Assembly (NCBI RefSeq): GCF_017901175.1
Contig: NZ_CP072793.1
Coordinates: forward strand, 3,100,001-3,164,000
Direction: 5' to 3'
Source: Thiothrix unzii
GTDB taxonomy: Bacteria > Pseudomonadota > Gammaproteobacteria > Thiotrichales > Thiotrichaceae
Length of the DNA stretch: 64,000 bases
Made by a program: the position numbers and the translations under genes. Positions 48,345 to 57,944 of the stretch are shown piece after piece. Each line of letters opens with the position of its first letter. Positions within the stretch are counted from its first letter, which is position 1. The notes under the pieces are model-generated. The model was not told the DNA's origin. It did not search any database and was given only the letters and a program-made list of their open reading frames with translations.

Positions 48345-49576
48345 CCCAAGTTATCACGCTCTTGGGAACAGGTTTCGCGCAACGCCACAATCGCCGGGAT
48401 AATTTCCAGAAAATACCCCACCAATACCGGATCAAAATGCCGTCCGGCTTCTTCGCGTATGAATGCTACCGCGCGGGCATCACTCCATGCCGATTTATAC
48501 GGGCGTTGCGAAGTCAGCGCATCAAATACATCACAAATCGCGGTAATCCGCCCTTCCAAAGGAATTTCTGTACCCGCTAAACCGTAGGGATAACCCATGC
48601 CATCCCAGCGTTCATGGTGGGTTTCCGCAATGCGGCTCGCCATTTGCATGATTTCGCAACTATGCCCATCGAGAATGTTTTTCCCGATTAACACATGGGT
48701 TTGCATTACGGCTCTTTCTGCCTCACTTAATTTACCGGGTTTCAGCAAAATATGATCCGCAATGCCGATTTTACCCACGTCGTGCATCGGGCTGGCGTAC
48801 AACATTTTATCCGCAAAGGTTTGCCCTAGACCGGCCTGCAATGCCAATAACTGACAACTTTTACTCATGCGCTGAATATGCTCGCCAGTTTCGCTATCGC
48901 GGTATTCACCGGCACGCCCCAAACGCAGCAAGATTTCCCGCTGGGTGGCGAGAATTTCCTGATTCTTATCGTGCAAGGTTTGCACCGAACTGCTCAGGCT
49001 GTGTGCCGCCATGAAGGTGTAAAACACATAAATCAACGCCGCCAACGCCATTGCATTGTAAAGTGGGTCACTATTCAGCAATAACCATACCGCTACCGGT
49101 AACACCATCGGCAACACAAACAGCAAATACAGCGAGAAAATAGAACCCAAGGTCACAACGGCTGACCCTGCCAGTACAAAAATACCCGATACCAATACCG
49201 CGTGATACGCTGGTTCATCAGAAAAATTCAATAGAAAAACACTCGCGCCCCACGTCAAACCGCTGAGGAAAACTCCCACCAGATAGGAAAATCCCCAACG
49301 ATACGGGCACAATTGCGTCTCCACTTGGCGCAAGTGCAAATGCTGTTGCGCTTCGCGATAAGATTGCAACCCCATAAAGCGCAACCCCAATACCAAGCCC
49401 TGCGCCGCACCCCACATCACAATGGTTATCAGCGGAGCTTGCCCCACCGAAATAGCACACAGCAGCATTGCACCCAAAAAATGCCCCAGCAACTCCAGCG
49501 TCGCCGAATCATAAACACGGTAAACCTGCCGCCCCAAGGGAAATAACCACGCCCTGCACCGCATTTTTTGTATCAT
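48257..49576 (-). CDS. HD-GYP domain cyclic-di-GMP phosphodiesterase, membrane
   Basis: A 439-residue protein: N-terminal membrane sensor of about six helices (to about 190), a short coiled linker, and an HD-GYP domain with HDVGKIGI, HHERWDGMGYPYGL (the GYP), and VFDALTSQRPYKSAW. These hydrolyse c-di-GMP and signal motility/biofilm decisions. The C-terminal 29 residues or so are beyond the usual domain end and overlap the VWA operon antisense (48257-48344). Start is uncertain between two nearby ATGs, neither with a good ribosome site. Confidence 0.88.
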   Translation of the reverse strand: MIQKMRCRAWLFPLGRQVYRVYDSATLELLGHFLGAMLLCAISVGQAPLITIVMWGAAQGLVLGLRFMGLQSYREAQQHLHLRQVETQLCPYRWGFSYLVGVFLSGLTWGASVFLLNFSDEPAYHAVLVSGIFVLAGSAVVTLGSIFSLYLLFVLPMVLPVAVWLLLNSDPLYNAMALAALIYVFYTFMAAHSLSSSVQTLHDKNQEILATQREILLRLGRAGEYRDSETGEHIQRMSKSCQLLALQAGLGQTFADKMLYASPMHDVGKIGIADHILLKPGKLSEAERAVMQTHVLIGKNILDGHSCEIMQMASRIAETHHERWDGMGYPYGLAGTEIPLEGRITAICDVFDALTSQRPYKSAWSDARAVAFIREEAGRHFDPVLVGYFLEIIPAIVALRETCSQERDNLGYGNLTTVHPVGLIVPSDNKIFSTADVCA

Positions 49577-49702
49577 GTTTATTCACTCATACACCAACTA
49601 CACTGATCAATATTATTACACAGTAAATAGATATTTGTTATGAGAAATTCACACAAGTAAAAAAGCCAATCCGCACTCTTTACCTGTATTTAACACGACC
49701 AT

Positions 49703-50263
49703 TTAAACGGTGGTATTCACCTGCTTAATTTGACGCACTGCAATATGCAACAACGCAGCCGTACTCAGATACAAGCTCATAATGTACAAACCGTGCGGGG
49801 AGTACTTCAGCAATTGTGCTCCAAACTCACTCCACGTCACCTCAGCAAACGTCCCGGAAAGAGCGTAAAAACTACCGCTGGAAATCACTTCTGATACCGC
49901 GAAACCCGCTATGACCGCGATGATCAACTTGCCCAACGACGCAAAGGTTTCACCTTGGTATTGCCCAGCAAACCAACGCCCAGACACAAACAACGCACCG
50001 TAAGCCGGAACCAATGCCCAATAAGCGGGTGACAGACAGAAATCACTAACCCCAAATTGGTTGACAGCAACGTAGTCAATCGCCATCGCTGTCGCCATAA
50101 ACACCCCGAAACTCACGGCGTTACGCAAATAAAAACCCGCCAAGAAAAAGACTGCCCACGATGCATCCAGCAAGTGATCGCTGACATGAACGCGCGTCGC
50201 CAGCATCACCAACAGCAAAATGCCGCCGACCAGCCATTGGTTTTTATGAGAAAGTTCAAACAT
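49703..50263 (-). CDS. BtuM-like cobalamin transporter
   Basis: A 186-residue protein with about six hydrophobic segments. Family-like features: VSDHLLDASWAVFFLAGFYLR in outline and a Cys at 76 (SDFCLSPAYWAL) at the place where BtuM of Thiobacillus has its essential cobalamin-coordinating cysteine. BtuM is an ECF S-component-like protein that works without an ECF module. Downstream of and probably co-transcribed with btuB under a cobalamin riboswitch, which strongly supports this role. Confidence 0.75.
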   Translation of the reverse strand: MFELSHKNQWLVGGILLLVMLATRVHVSDHLLDASWAVFFLAGFYLRNAVSFGVFMATAMAIDYVAVNQFGVSDFCLSPAYWALVPAYGALFVSGRWFAGQYQGETFASLGKLIIAVIAGFAVSEVISSGSFYALSGTFAEVTWSEFGAQLLKYSPHGLYIMSLYLSTAALLHIAVRQIKQVNTTV

Positions 50264-50283
50264 ACATATCTCCTTAACAAGTT

Positions 50284-52131
50284 CTACTTCGGTGCGTATT
50301 TCAGCGTCACCAAACCATTAATACCGTCTTGATTATACCCAGAGTTGGTCTGGTAATCCTTGTCCAACACGTTGCCGATTTTCGCCCCCACTGTCCAGTC
50401 TTTTGCAAGCCGGTAATCAGCGCGGAGATCAACGGTGGCGTAGCCGGGAAGCTTTCGACTATCGGTATTTGCTGCATTACCATGACGCGCATCTTCTGCA
50501 TGTAGGGTAGCCCCTACAGAAACCGCACCTAGTTTACGATCAACATCAACATTAAATATTTGCTTTGGCGTGTTAACCATCTGTTGATTAGCAAAAGGCC
50601 CGGAGCGTTTTTTTGGATTTTGTAACGTTAATGTGGACGCGACATCCCATTCACCCAACTTACCAGCAACACGAGCTTCCACGCCCTTGATCGTCGGTTG
50701 CACATTACTCACAGTCCAATTACCCACTGCATCTTCTTCCCATTCGATATAGTCGGTAATTTTATTCTGAAAGACTGCTGCATCCCAGGTAAATCCCTGC
50801 CCGCGCCCTGACAATCCCAGTTCAATATTTTGACTGGTTTCAGGTTTCAAATTTGGATCACCACCCCACGGGGAATATAAGGCATTAAATGTCGGTGCTT
50901 TAAATGCTGTACCGTAGGATGCCTTGATACGCATTGCATCACCGATCTCATGTCCAATGGCAATTGCACCCGTGCTATGTTTATCGAATTGTTGGTTGTC
51001 ATCGCGACGTGCGGACACCTCCACATCCGTTTTACCAAAATCGTGCTGGTAGCTGGCAAACACACCGTCATTCTCGCGGGAGATCACGGTATACACACTA
51101 TCACTTATGATTTTATCTTTTTGCCTGTCGACCCCAATAGTCAATGCACCGTTTGCACTCGTTACAACATCCGCTTGCAAGCTGGCTGTTTCACGGCGGG
51201 TATCAAATTGCCGACTGGCAAAAGGATTAAGATTGCCACCGTTAAAATAGTTATAGGTTTCATCAAGAGACTGTCCAATCTGAGCCGATACTTTTACCCG
51301 CTCACCGAATGCATGTTTCACTTTTCCTGAGATACTTTCTTGCACAAAATCATTTGAATTGCCTGAAAGATCACTACCATCAAAAGCATTGTCACCCTGA
51401 GTATGCAACAACGCGGCTTCTACTTCCGTGCCATTAGTAAAACGATGCCCAGCACGCAATGAAGCAGACTCACGGCGATAACCATCATTATCAGGCTCTT
51501 GTTGATTGCTAGTGGTGTCTATACCGTCTGTTTTTTCTGTGCCAGCATTCACATTGAACCATGTATCGGCATCTCCGCCTGCCAAGTTTACATTCAATTT
51601 TTGAGCGTTATGACTACCGATGCTGGCAATGATTTCTGGCTGAAAGCCCTTTCCGCCTTTACGGGTAAAAATCTGAACAACACCACCGATAGCTTCCGAA
51701 CCATACAAGCTGGAACGTGGGCCACGTACTACCTCAATACGCTCGACCTGATCCAACGACAAATGCTCAAAAGACACAGAACCCAAGGTGGCAGAACCTA
51801 TTTGTACGCCGTCAATTAAGACTAAAAGGTGATTTGCTGCTGTACCACGCAACCGAACTGAAGTCACTTTACCCATTCCGCCATTATTGGTGATGCTAAT
51901 CCCCGGCACGCGACGCAACACTTCCGCAACATCCGTGGCCTGATACTTCTCAATATCTTTACGGGTAATAACAGTGACGGGCGTAAGTGTTTCATCCACC
52001 GTCCGCGCTTTGCGGTCAGCAGTTACCACGACCTCTTCGAGTTGAGTAGATTCTTCCGCCAACACGTTGGGGGAAACAGACAGGCAAATAAAAGCAGTAC
52101 CGCACGCAGCGGCAAAAGGGAATAATTTCAT
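50284..52131 (-). CDS. btuB: TonB-dependent cobalamin receptor BtuB
   Basis: A 615-residue outer-membrane receptor: signal peptide MKLFPFAAACGTAFICLS, TonB box EEVVVTADR, plug domain (VAEVLRRVPGISITNNGG; RLRGTAANHLLVLIDG; VERIEVVRGPRSSLYGSEAIGG) and a 22-strand beta-barrel ending in aromatic-type residues (ITLKYAPK in outline). The ATG at 52131 follows GGAAAACC; an upstream in-frame ATG is rejected. It is preceded by a cobalamin riboswitch, so it is repressed by cobalamin. Confidence 0.92.
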   Translation of the reverse strand: MKLFPFAAACGTAFICLSVSPNVLAEESTQLEEVVVTADRKARTVDETLTPVTVITRKDIEKYQATDVAEVLRRVPGISITNNGGMGKVTSVRLRGTAANHLLVLIDGVQIGSATLGSVSFEHLSLDQVERIEVVRGPRSSLYGSEAIGGVVQIFTRKGGKGFQPEIIASIGSHNAQKLNVNLAGGDADTWFNVNAGTEKTDGIDTTSNQQEPDNDGYRRESASLRAGHRFTNGTEVEAALLHTQGDNAFDGSDLSGNSNDFVQESISGKVKHAFGERVKVSAQIGQSLDETYNYFNGGNLNPFASRQFDTRRETASLQADVVTSANGALTIGVDRQKDKIISDSVYTVISRENDGVFASYQHDFGKTDVEVSARRDDNQQFDKHSTGAIAIGHEIGDAMRIKASYGTAFKAPTFNALYSPWGGDPNLKPETSQNIELGLSGRGQGFTWDAAVFQNKITDYIEWEEDAVGNWTVSNVQPTIKGVEARVAGKLGEWDVASTLTLQNPKKRSGPFANQQMVNTPKQIFNVDVDRKLGAVSVGATLHAEDARHGNAANTDSRKLPGYATVDLRADYRLAKDWTVGAKIGNVLDKDYQTNSGYNQDGINGLVTLKYAPK

Positions 52132-52192
52132 GGTATTTGGTTTTCCGTATTGTGCGCCCATCGCGCACCATGACTGGAACGGGGAATCTCTT

Positions 52193-52221
52193 CCCCCTCT
52201 CCTGCTAAGCGGGAGAGGGGG
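52193..52221. repeat. GC-rich hairpin repeat in the btuB leader
   Basis: CCCCCTCTCC (52193-52202) pairs with GGAGAGGGGG (52212-52221); it is followed by the GGTGAGGGTCTTC block also found at 3523-3540. It lies between the riboswitch aptamer and the btuB start, where the expression platform should be. Confidence 0.75.
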
Positions 52222-52242
52222 GGTGAGGGTCTTCCACCGCGC

Positions 52243-52354
52243 GTTGTCAGGCCGGTGTCGGGCTTGCGTGAATACGTTTACCGTTGCGAGGGCAGCACTG
52301 GTGTTACACCAGTTTCCCGTTTAACTTCAGTGATTAAACCGAAGCACCTGAACA
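52243..52354 (-). promoter_or_regulatory. Cobalamin riboswitch
   Basis: Read on the minus strand it has GGTGCTTCGG, then CGGGAAACTGGTG, then AGTGCTGCCCTCGCAACGGT and finally AAGCCCGACACCGGCC, the order of the B12-box aptamer. It is 112 bases upstream of the btuB ATG. The rest of the 308-base gap to hemC (52132-52439) holds the hairpin repeat and the hemC promoter region. Confidence 0.9.
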
Positions 52355-52439
52355 GCGCGGCAAGGTACGGGATTGCGCTTAGGGTGTCAAACATTTAAAG
52401 TGCAGGGGTTTCATTGAATCAGGGGCATCCGCAAAAATT

Positions 52440-53369
52440 ATGGCTGACACCATCCGTATCGCAACCCGCACCAGTCCTCTCGCCCTTTGGCAGGCCGAAC
52501 ACGTCGCCCGCCGCTTACAGGAGCTTCACCCCGGTCTGCACATCGAAATGGTGGGCATGGTAACGCGCGGTGATAAAATCCTCGACAGCCCACTGTCCAA
52601 AATCGGTGGTAAAGGCTTGTTTGTGAAAGAACTGGAAGTCGGTATGCTGGAAGGCAGCGCGGATATTGCGGTGCATTCCATGAAAGACGTGCCGATGGAA
52701 TTCCCGGACGGTTTGCACCTACCCATTATTATGGAGCGTGAAGACCCGCGCGATGCGTTTGTTTCCAACGAATACGCCAACCTGGATGCGTTACCGGAAG
52801 GTGCTATCGTCGGCACATCCAGCCTGCGTCGCCAAACCCAAATTCGCGCCCGTTACCCACACTTACAGATTCGGGATTTACGGGGCAACGTCAATACGCG
52901 CTTATCCAAGCTGGATAACGGCGAATACGCCGCAATTATTTTAGCTTCCGCCGGTTTGATTCGTCTGGAATTCCAGCAGCGGATTACCGCCTACCTGTCT
53001 ACCGAACAAAGTTTACCCGCCATCGGTCAAGGTGCTATCGGCATTGAGTGCCGCCGCAACGACCCACGGGTAGAAAATTTATTGACACCATTACGCCATC
53101 CGCAAACCACGGTTTGTGTGCGTGCCGAACGTGCCATGAATAAACGTTTAAACGGTGGTTGCCAGATTCCTGTGGCAGGTTTTGCGGAACTCGAAGAAGG
53201 CGCGTTACGGATGCGCGGCTTGATCGGTTTCCCGGATGGTTCCGAGGTGTATACCTGTGAACTGCGCGGCTGTGTGGTTGACCCGGAAGACCTTGGGGTA
53301 TTGGTTGCCGAAAATCTGTTGGCGCAAGGTGGCGGTAAAGTGCTGGCGTCGTTAGGCATTCATGCCTGA
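52440..53369 (+). CDS. hemC: Hydroxymethylbilane synthase (porphobilinogen deaminase)
   Basis: A 309-residue cytoplasmic enzyme joining four porphobilinogens. Cofactor-binding Cys241 is in [10 protein letters not shown]; other motifs: [55 protein letters not shown]. It leads hemC-hemD-hemX-hemY; overlap with hemD is 8 bases. Divergent from the btuB riboswitch. Confidence 0.96.
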   Translation: MADTIRIATRTSPLALWQAEHVARRLQELHPGLHIEMVGMVTRGDKILDSPLSKIGGKGLFVKELEVGMLEGSADIAVHSMKDVPMEFPDGLHLPIIMEREDPRDAFVSNEYANLDALPEGAIVGTSSLRRQTQIRARYPHLQIRDLRGNVNTRLSKLDNGEYAAIILASAGLIRLEFQQRITAYLSTEQSLPAIGQGAIGIECRRNDPRVENLLTPLRHPQTTVCVRAERAMNKRLNGGCQIPVAGFAELEEGALRMRGLIGFPDGSEVYTCELRGCVVDPEDLGVLVAENLLAQGGGKVLASLGIHA

Positions 53370-54144
53370 CAACAGCTTGCAGGGGCTGGGTGTCGTAGTC
53401 ACGCGCCCTGCGCATCAGGCAACGGCGTTCCAGCAGCAATTGATTCAGCGGGGAGCGCGAGTGTTGGCGTTTCCGGTGATTGCGGTGCAAGCTTGCGAAG
53501 ATTTACAGCAGGCAACAGCGCGGTTAGCGCATTTAGCGGATTACGACGCAGCTATTTTCATCAGCAGCAATGCGGTGCAATTTGGCCTTGCATTGCTCAA
53601 TGCGTCACAACGCACACAGTTACAACAGTTAACCTTGGGCGCGATTGGTAGTAAAACTGCCCGTAGCTTACAAGCAGCGGGGTTACAGCCGGTTTGGGTT
53701 CCAGCAATGGGCTTTACCAGCGAAGATTTTCTAGCGATGCCAGCGGTGCAACAACTGGCAAACCGGCGTATTGTGATTTTTCGGGGTGAGGGAGGCCGCG
53801 AATTATTAGCCGATACGCTACGCCAACGCGGGGCGGTCGTGGATTATGTGGACGTTTATCAGCGCATTTGTCCGAAAAATGACATTAGCGTATTGAAACA
53901 CCACCACGATAGCCAGCAGCTTGGTATAATTGCCATCACCAGCAGCGAGGGATTACTCAACTTACTGACGTTGCTGGGTAATCCTGAATGGATAAAGACG
54001 GTTCCGTTATTGGTGGGTAGTCAACGCATGGCAACCACCGCCCGGCAAGCCGGTTTTACGGGACAGATGGTCATTGCAGACAACCCCGGTGATGAGGCAA
54101 TGTTAGCTGCACTCAGCCAATGGGCACAGGAATTCTCACGATGA
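53362..54144 (+). CDS. hemD: Uroporphyrinogen-III synthase
   Basis: A 260-residue enzyme closing hydroxymethylbilane to uroporphyrinogen III, the branch point to haem and cobalamin. HemD family patterns: [53 protein letters not shown]. Overlaps hemC by 8 bases and hemX by 4. Confidence 0.93.
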   Translation: MPDNSLQGLGVVVTRPAHQATAFQQQLIQRGARVLAFPVIAVQACEDLQQATARLAHLADYDAAIFISSNAVQFGLALLNASQRTQLQQLTLGAIGSKTARSLQAAGLQPVWVPAMGFTSEDFLAMPAVQQLANRRIVIFRGEGGRELLADTLRQRGAVVDYVDVYQRICPKNDISVLKHHHDSQQLGIIAITSSEGLLNLLTLLGNPEWIKTVPLLVGSQRMATTARQAGFTGQMVIADNPGDEAMLAALSQWAQEFSR

Positions 54145-55382
54145 TCGACAAAACAGCACACGAAGCTGATAGCAACCCTAGCGCAAATGACGTGGAAACA
54201 CTGGACATTTACGACAACAGCAAACCTGCCAAGCGTGGCTCTGCGAGCGCACGTTTCGCGTTATTTATTGCCATCCTCGCCTTATTTTTTACGGTAGTGG
54301 GCATTGCCGCAGGCTATAAGCATTGGCAGCGAATGCACGACAAGGTGCGCAACAATGTGTCAGAACTCGCGGCTATTAAACAGCAGTTAACCCAAGCACC
54401 CGACGACAGTGCGATTCAAGCCTTACGTAAAGAACTCACCGACAAGGCCAACCAATCGCAAGCCAACCACACGGAAGCCTTGCAGGAAATGGCGCGGATG
54501 CAAAACCAAACCCGCCAATTTGCCGATACCGTGGCTTCGCAAGTCGAGCAAGTGACCTTCTTGCAGGCACGAATGCAGCAAAGCGCGGCTCCAGCAACCA
54601 CCAAAGAGTGGCAAGTCGCCGAAGTCGCCTTCCTGTTACAAATGGCTAATCGCGAATTGCACCTCGTCAATAACCCGCAAACCGCAAAAGCCAGCCTGAA
54701 AGAGGCTGATGCGCTATTGGCAACACTGGGTTCGGTCAATTACTTGCCGGTACGTCAGCAAATCGCGCGTGATATTTCCGCACTAGAAGCCGCACCTGCG
54801 CCGGACATTACCGGCGCGTCGCAACAAATTCACGCCATGATGCTGGAACTTAAACCACTGCCCGCCCTGAGTGAGGTCGCCGCAAGCGATGCCGCCACAA
54901 CGGACATTGCCGCCAGCGATAGCATCGAGGGCAATTCCTTGTGGGCAGATTACAAACGCAAGGCGGGTGAAATGCTCAATGATGCTGTGGTGGTGCGGCG
55001 TTTTGACCAGCCATTGCAAAGTGCGTTAGATGCCGATGCACGTCAGCATTTATTCCAGCTACTACATCTGCGCCTAGAAACCTTACGCCTACTGGTACTG
55101 CAACGTGATAACAGCGGATTCCATGCGCAAATAGCATTGCTGCGCGAAACCCTGAAAAGCTATTACCCAGAAGCGCAAGCCAAACCTCTCCAAGAGAACT
55201 TGGATAAACTCGATAAACTCGATTTGCAGCCTGTATTACCAGATATTTCCGCAAGCCTGAAACAGTTGGAAAGTGCCCGCCAAGCCGACAACGCCAAACC
55301 GCCCTTACCGGCTGCTGATGACAAGGCAACGACGACTAAGCCGCCAGCCAAAGACACCAGTAAAGGAGGCAAAAGCGAATGA
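54141..55382 (+). CDS. hemX: HemX-like membrane-anchored protein
   Basis: A 413-residue protein: cytoplasmic N-terminus, one membrane helix about 36-58 (FALFIAILALFFTVVGIAAGY), then a long coiled coil (KDVRNNVSELAAIKQQL in outline) and a periplasmic helical domain, with a Pro/Lys-rich tail. The name uroporphyrinogen methyltransferase is used for this family but there is no methyltransferase domain; role in haem synthesis is indirect. The ATG at 54141 overlaps the hemD stop. Confidence 0.85.
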   Translation: MIDKTAHEADSNPSANDVETLDIYDNSKPAKRGSASARFALFIAILALFFTVVGIAAGYKHWQRMHDKVRNNVSELAAIKQQLTQAPDDSAIQALRKELTDKANQSQANHTEALQEMARMQNQTRQFADTVASQVEQVTFLQARMQQSAAPATTKEWQVAEVAFLLQMANRELHLVNNPQTAKASLKEADALLATLGSVNYLPVRQQIARDISALEAAPAPDITGASQQIHAMMLELKPLPALSEVAASDAATTDIAASDSIEGNSLWADYKRKAGEMLNDAVVVRRFDQPLQSALDADARQHLFQLLHLRLETLRLLVLQRDNSGFHAQIALLRETLKSYYPEAQAKPLQENLDKLDKLDLQPVLPDISASLKQLESARQADNAKPPLPAADDKATTTKPPAKDTSKGGKSE

Positions 55383-56656
55383 TCCTTTACCTTATCGTTC
55401 TGCTGATTTTAGCCGCTGGTATTTTCTGGCTGGGGCAAACCGTACTCGCCAATCCCGGCATCACCACGATTACGTGGGGTGTCTGGAGCTTGGAAATGAA
55501 AACCGCCACCCTGGTCGCGTTGGTGCTGCTAACCTGCATTGTGTTTTACATCGGGATTGCGCTGTTACGCCACGTGCTAGGGCTGCGCCGTAATTTCAGC
55601 CGTTACCGCGAAGCCCGCCTTGGCAGCAAGGCCAGCCGCGCCCTCAGCCAAGGTTTGATTCAATTGACCGAAGGCCATTGGGAAAAGGCAGAAAAATTAC
55701 TCACTGAACACGCACCACACAGCGATACTCCGCTGCTGAACTACCTTGCCGCCGCGCGTGCCGCACACATGCAGGAAGCCTACACCCGCCGCGATGAATT
55801 GCTTAAACAGGCGATTGAAAGTGACAGCAAAGCCAATATTGCCGTGGGTGTTTCGCAAGCCGATATGCAAATGACCAGCGGGCAACTTGAGCAAGCGCAC
55901 GCAACCCTGACGCGCTTACGCGAACTTTCGCCCAAACACCCTTACGTATTAAAGCTCCTCGCCAAAGTTTTGTACCGTCAGGAACACTGGGATACTTTAC
56001 TGGAATTACTCCCAGAACTGGTTAAGCAAAACCTGTTGAAAAACGACGATATGGGCAAGGTACAAGGTGCAACTTTAGCCGCGATGTTCCAGCAACACGC
56101 CAAAGCTAAACACGCCGATAAACTGCAAGCCTTGTGGAAAAAATTACCGTCAGTCATCCGCGAAAATCCTGAAGCGATTTTGCTGTACGCGCGTGCATTA
56201 CACACCGCAGGGGATGATTTGAGCTGTGCCAGCCTGATTAGCAATAATCTTAACAAGCGTTGGGATGACGGTTTGGCGGATTTGTACGGGCGCATTCAGC
56301 ACCACAGTTTAGGCAATGCGATTCAACAAGCGGAAAAATGGCAACTCAGCCGCCCGGATAATAACCCGGCGTTACTGCTGCTGTTAGCGCGTTTATACAA
56401 TCAGCAAAAACTCTGGGGCATGGCGAAAAGCTATTACGAATCCAGCCTCAATCAAACCCCCAACACCCAAGCGTACTTGGAGCTAGCGGAATTGCTGGAC
56501 ACTATGAAGGAACCAGAAAATGCGCAACGCTGCTACCGTTTAGGTTTGCGTTACTGCATTCGTGGTGAAGGGGAAAAACTGAGTTTAACCCCGACACAAC
56601 GCCCGCAGGCAACCCCGCAGGCGCAACCGGTATTAACGCCGTATAACGGCCTGTAA
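55379..56656 (+). CDS. hemY: HemY-like TPR protein
   Basis: A 425-residue inner-membrane protein with two N-terminal membrane helices (LYLIVLLILAAGIFWLGQ; ATLVALVLLTCIVFYIGIAL) and TPR repeats in the rest (LTEGHWEKAEKLL; LARLYNQQKLWGMAKSYYESSL). HemY of Proteobacteria is linked to protoporphyrin metabolism but the mechanism is unclear; it is not the oxygen-dependent oxidase of the same name. Overlaps hemX by 4 bases. Confidence 0.9.
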   Translation: MILYLIVLLILAAGIFWLGQTVLANPGITTITWGVWSLEMKTATLVALVLLTCIVFYIGIALLRHVLGLRRNFSRYREARLGSKASRALSQGLIQLTEGHWEKAEKLLTEHAPHSDTPLLNYLAAARAAHMQEAYTRRDELLKQAIESDSKANIAVGVSQADMQMTSGQLEQAHATLTRLRELSPKHPYVLKLLAKVLYRQEHWDTLLELLPELVKQNLLKNDDMGKVQGATLAAMFQQHAKAKHADKLQALWKKLPSVIRENPEAILLYARALHTAGDDLSCASLISNNLNKRWDDGLADLYGRIQHHSLGNAIQQAEKWQLSRPDNNPALLLLLARLYNQQKLWGMAKSYYESSLNQTPNTQAYLELAELLDTMKEPENAQRCYRLGLRYCIRGEGEKLSLTPTQRPQATPQAQPVLTPYNGL

Positions 56657-56668
56657 CCCGGTTATCAC

Positions 56669-57886
56669 TTAGAGGCGTGCGACACCACTGTCACGCGCCG
56701 CTTTGGACACTGCCGCAGGCACACGCTCACGCAAACGCAGATCAAACGGTTTGGGAATGATGTAGTCTTTCCCGAATTCCAGCGCATCCAAGCCGTAAGC
56801 ATCCAGCACGTCTTGCGGCACGGGTTCGCGGGCTAATTCCGCCAGCGTGTACACTGCCGCTTTGAGCATCTCGATATTGATGCAACGCGCCCGCACATCC
56901 AATGCACCCCGGAACAAGAACGGGAAGCCCAACACATTGTTGATTTGGTTAGGCTGATCACTGCGCCCCGTCGCCATAATCAAATCACTGCGTGCCGCTA
57001 ACGCCACTGCCGGATTGATTTCCGGGTCAGGATTCGACAACGCGAACACAATTGGGTTTGCCGCCATGCTATTGAGCATATCCACCGTCATAATGTCCGG
57101 GCCGGACAAGCCAATGAATACATCCGCACCTTGGCACGCATCCGCCAAGGTATGCTTGTCGGTTTCCACCGCGTAATCGCGTTTGAAAGCATTCAAATCG
57201 GTACGCCCGGTGTGCAATACGCCTTTGCTATCGACCATTAACAGCTTTTGCTTATCCGCACCCAATGCACCCAGCAGGTTCATTGAAGCAATTCCCGCCG
57301 CACCCGCGCCAACGCACACAATGTTCACGTCACCGATTTTTTTGCCCTGAATTTCCAGTGCATTCATCAAGCCGGAAGCGATAATCACCGCAGTGCCGTG
57401 TTGATCGTCATGGAATACCGGAATGTCGAGCATCGCTTGCAGGCGTTTTTCAATCTCGAAGCAACGCGGTGCAGAAATGTCTTCCAGATTAATCCCGCCG
57501 AACGTGCCTGCGATGTTCTTCACCACGGTGATGAACTCTTCCACGTCTTGGGTAGCAACTTCGATGTCAAACACGTCAATGTCCGCAAAGCGTTTGAATA
57601 GCAAACCTTTGCCTTCCATCACGGGTTTACCGGCGAGTGCGCCGACATTGCCCAAACCCAGCACGGCGGAACCGTCGGAAATGACCGCAACCAGATTGCC
57701 TTTGCCGGTGTACAGGTACGCCGCTTCCGGGTCTTTGTGGATTTCACGCACGGGTTCAGCAACCCCTGGTGAATATGCCAAAGCCAAATCACGTTGCGTC
57801 GCGGTTGGCTTAGTAATGTGAGTGGCAATTTTGCCGGGACGTGGTTCAGCGTGATATTTCAGCGCATCTTCTTTTAAATTGGACAT
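56669..57886 (-). CDS. Malic enzyme, short form
   Basis: A 405-residue enzyme oxidatively decarboxylating malate to pyruvate with NAD(P)+. Motifs: LALAYSPGVAEPVREIH, SDGSAVLGLGNVGALAGKPVMEGK, FHDDQHGTAVI and the Rossmann GAGAAGIA. It lacks the phosphotransacetylase-like C-terminal domain of long MaeB proteins. Converges on hemY, with 12 bases between stops. Could feed pyruvate or NADPH for biosynthesis. Confidence 0.92.
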   Translation of the reverse strand: MSNLKEDALKYHAEPRPGKIATHITKPTATQRDLALAYSPGVAEPVREIHKDPEAAYLYTGKGNLVAVISDGSAVLGLGNVGALAGKPVMEGKGLLFKRFADIDVFDIEVATQDVEEFITVVKNIAGTFGGINLEDISAPRCFEIEKRLQAMLDIPVFHDDQHGTAVIIASGLMNALEIQGKKIGDVNIVCVGAGAAGIASMNLLGALGADKQKLLMVDSKGVLHTGRTDLNAFKRDYAVETDKHTLADACQGADVFIGLSGPDIMTVDMLNSMAANPIVFALSNPDPEINPAVALAARSDLIMATGRSDQPNQINNVLGFPFLFRGALDVRARCINIEMLKAAVYTLAELAREPVPQDVLDAYGLDALEFGKDYIIPKPFDLRLRERVPAAVSKAARDSGVARL

Positions 57887-57944
57887 GGCTCCTCCGCCGT
57901 TTTGTTTGACTCAACAGGTTGACTAACTGTAGTGCACTGATTGC

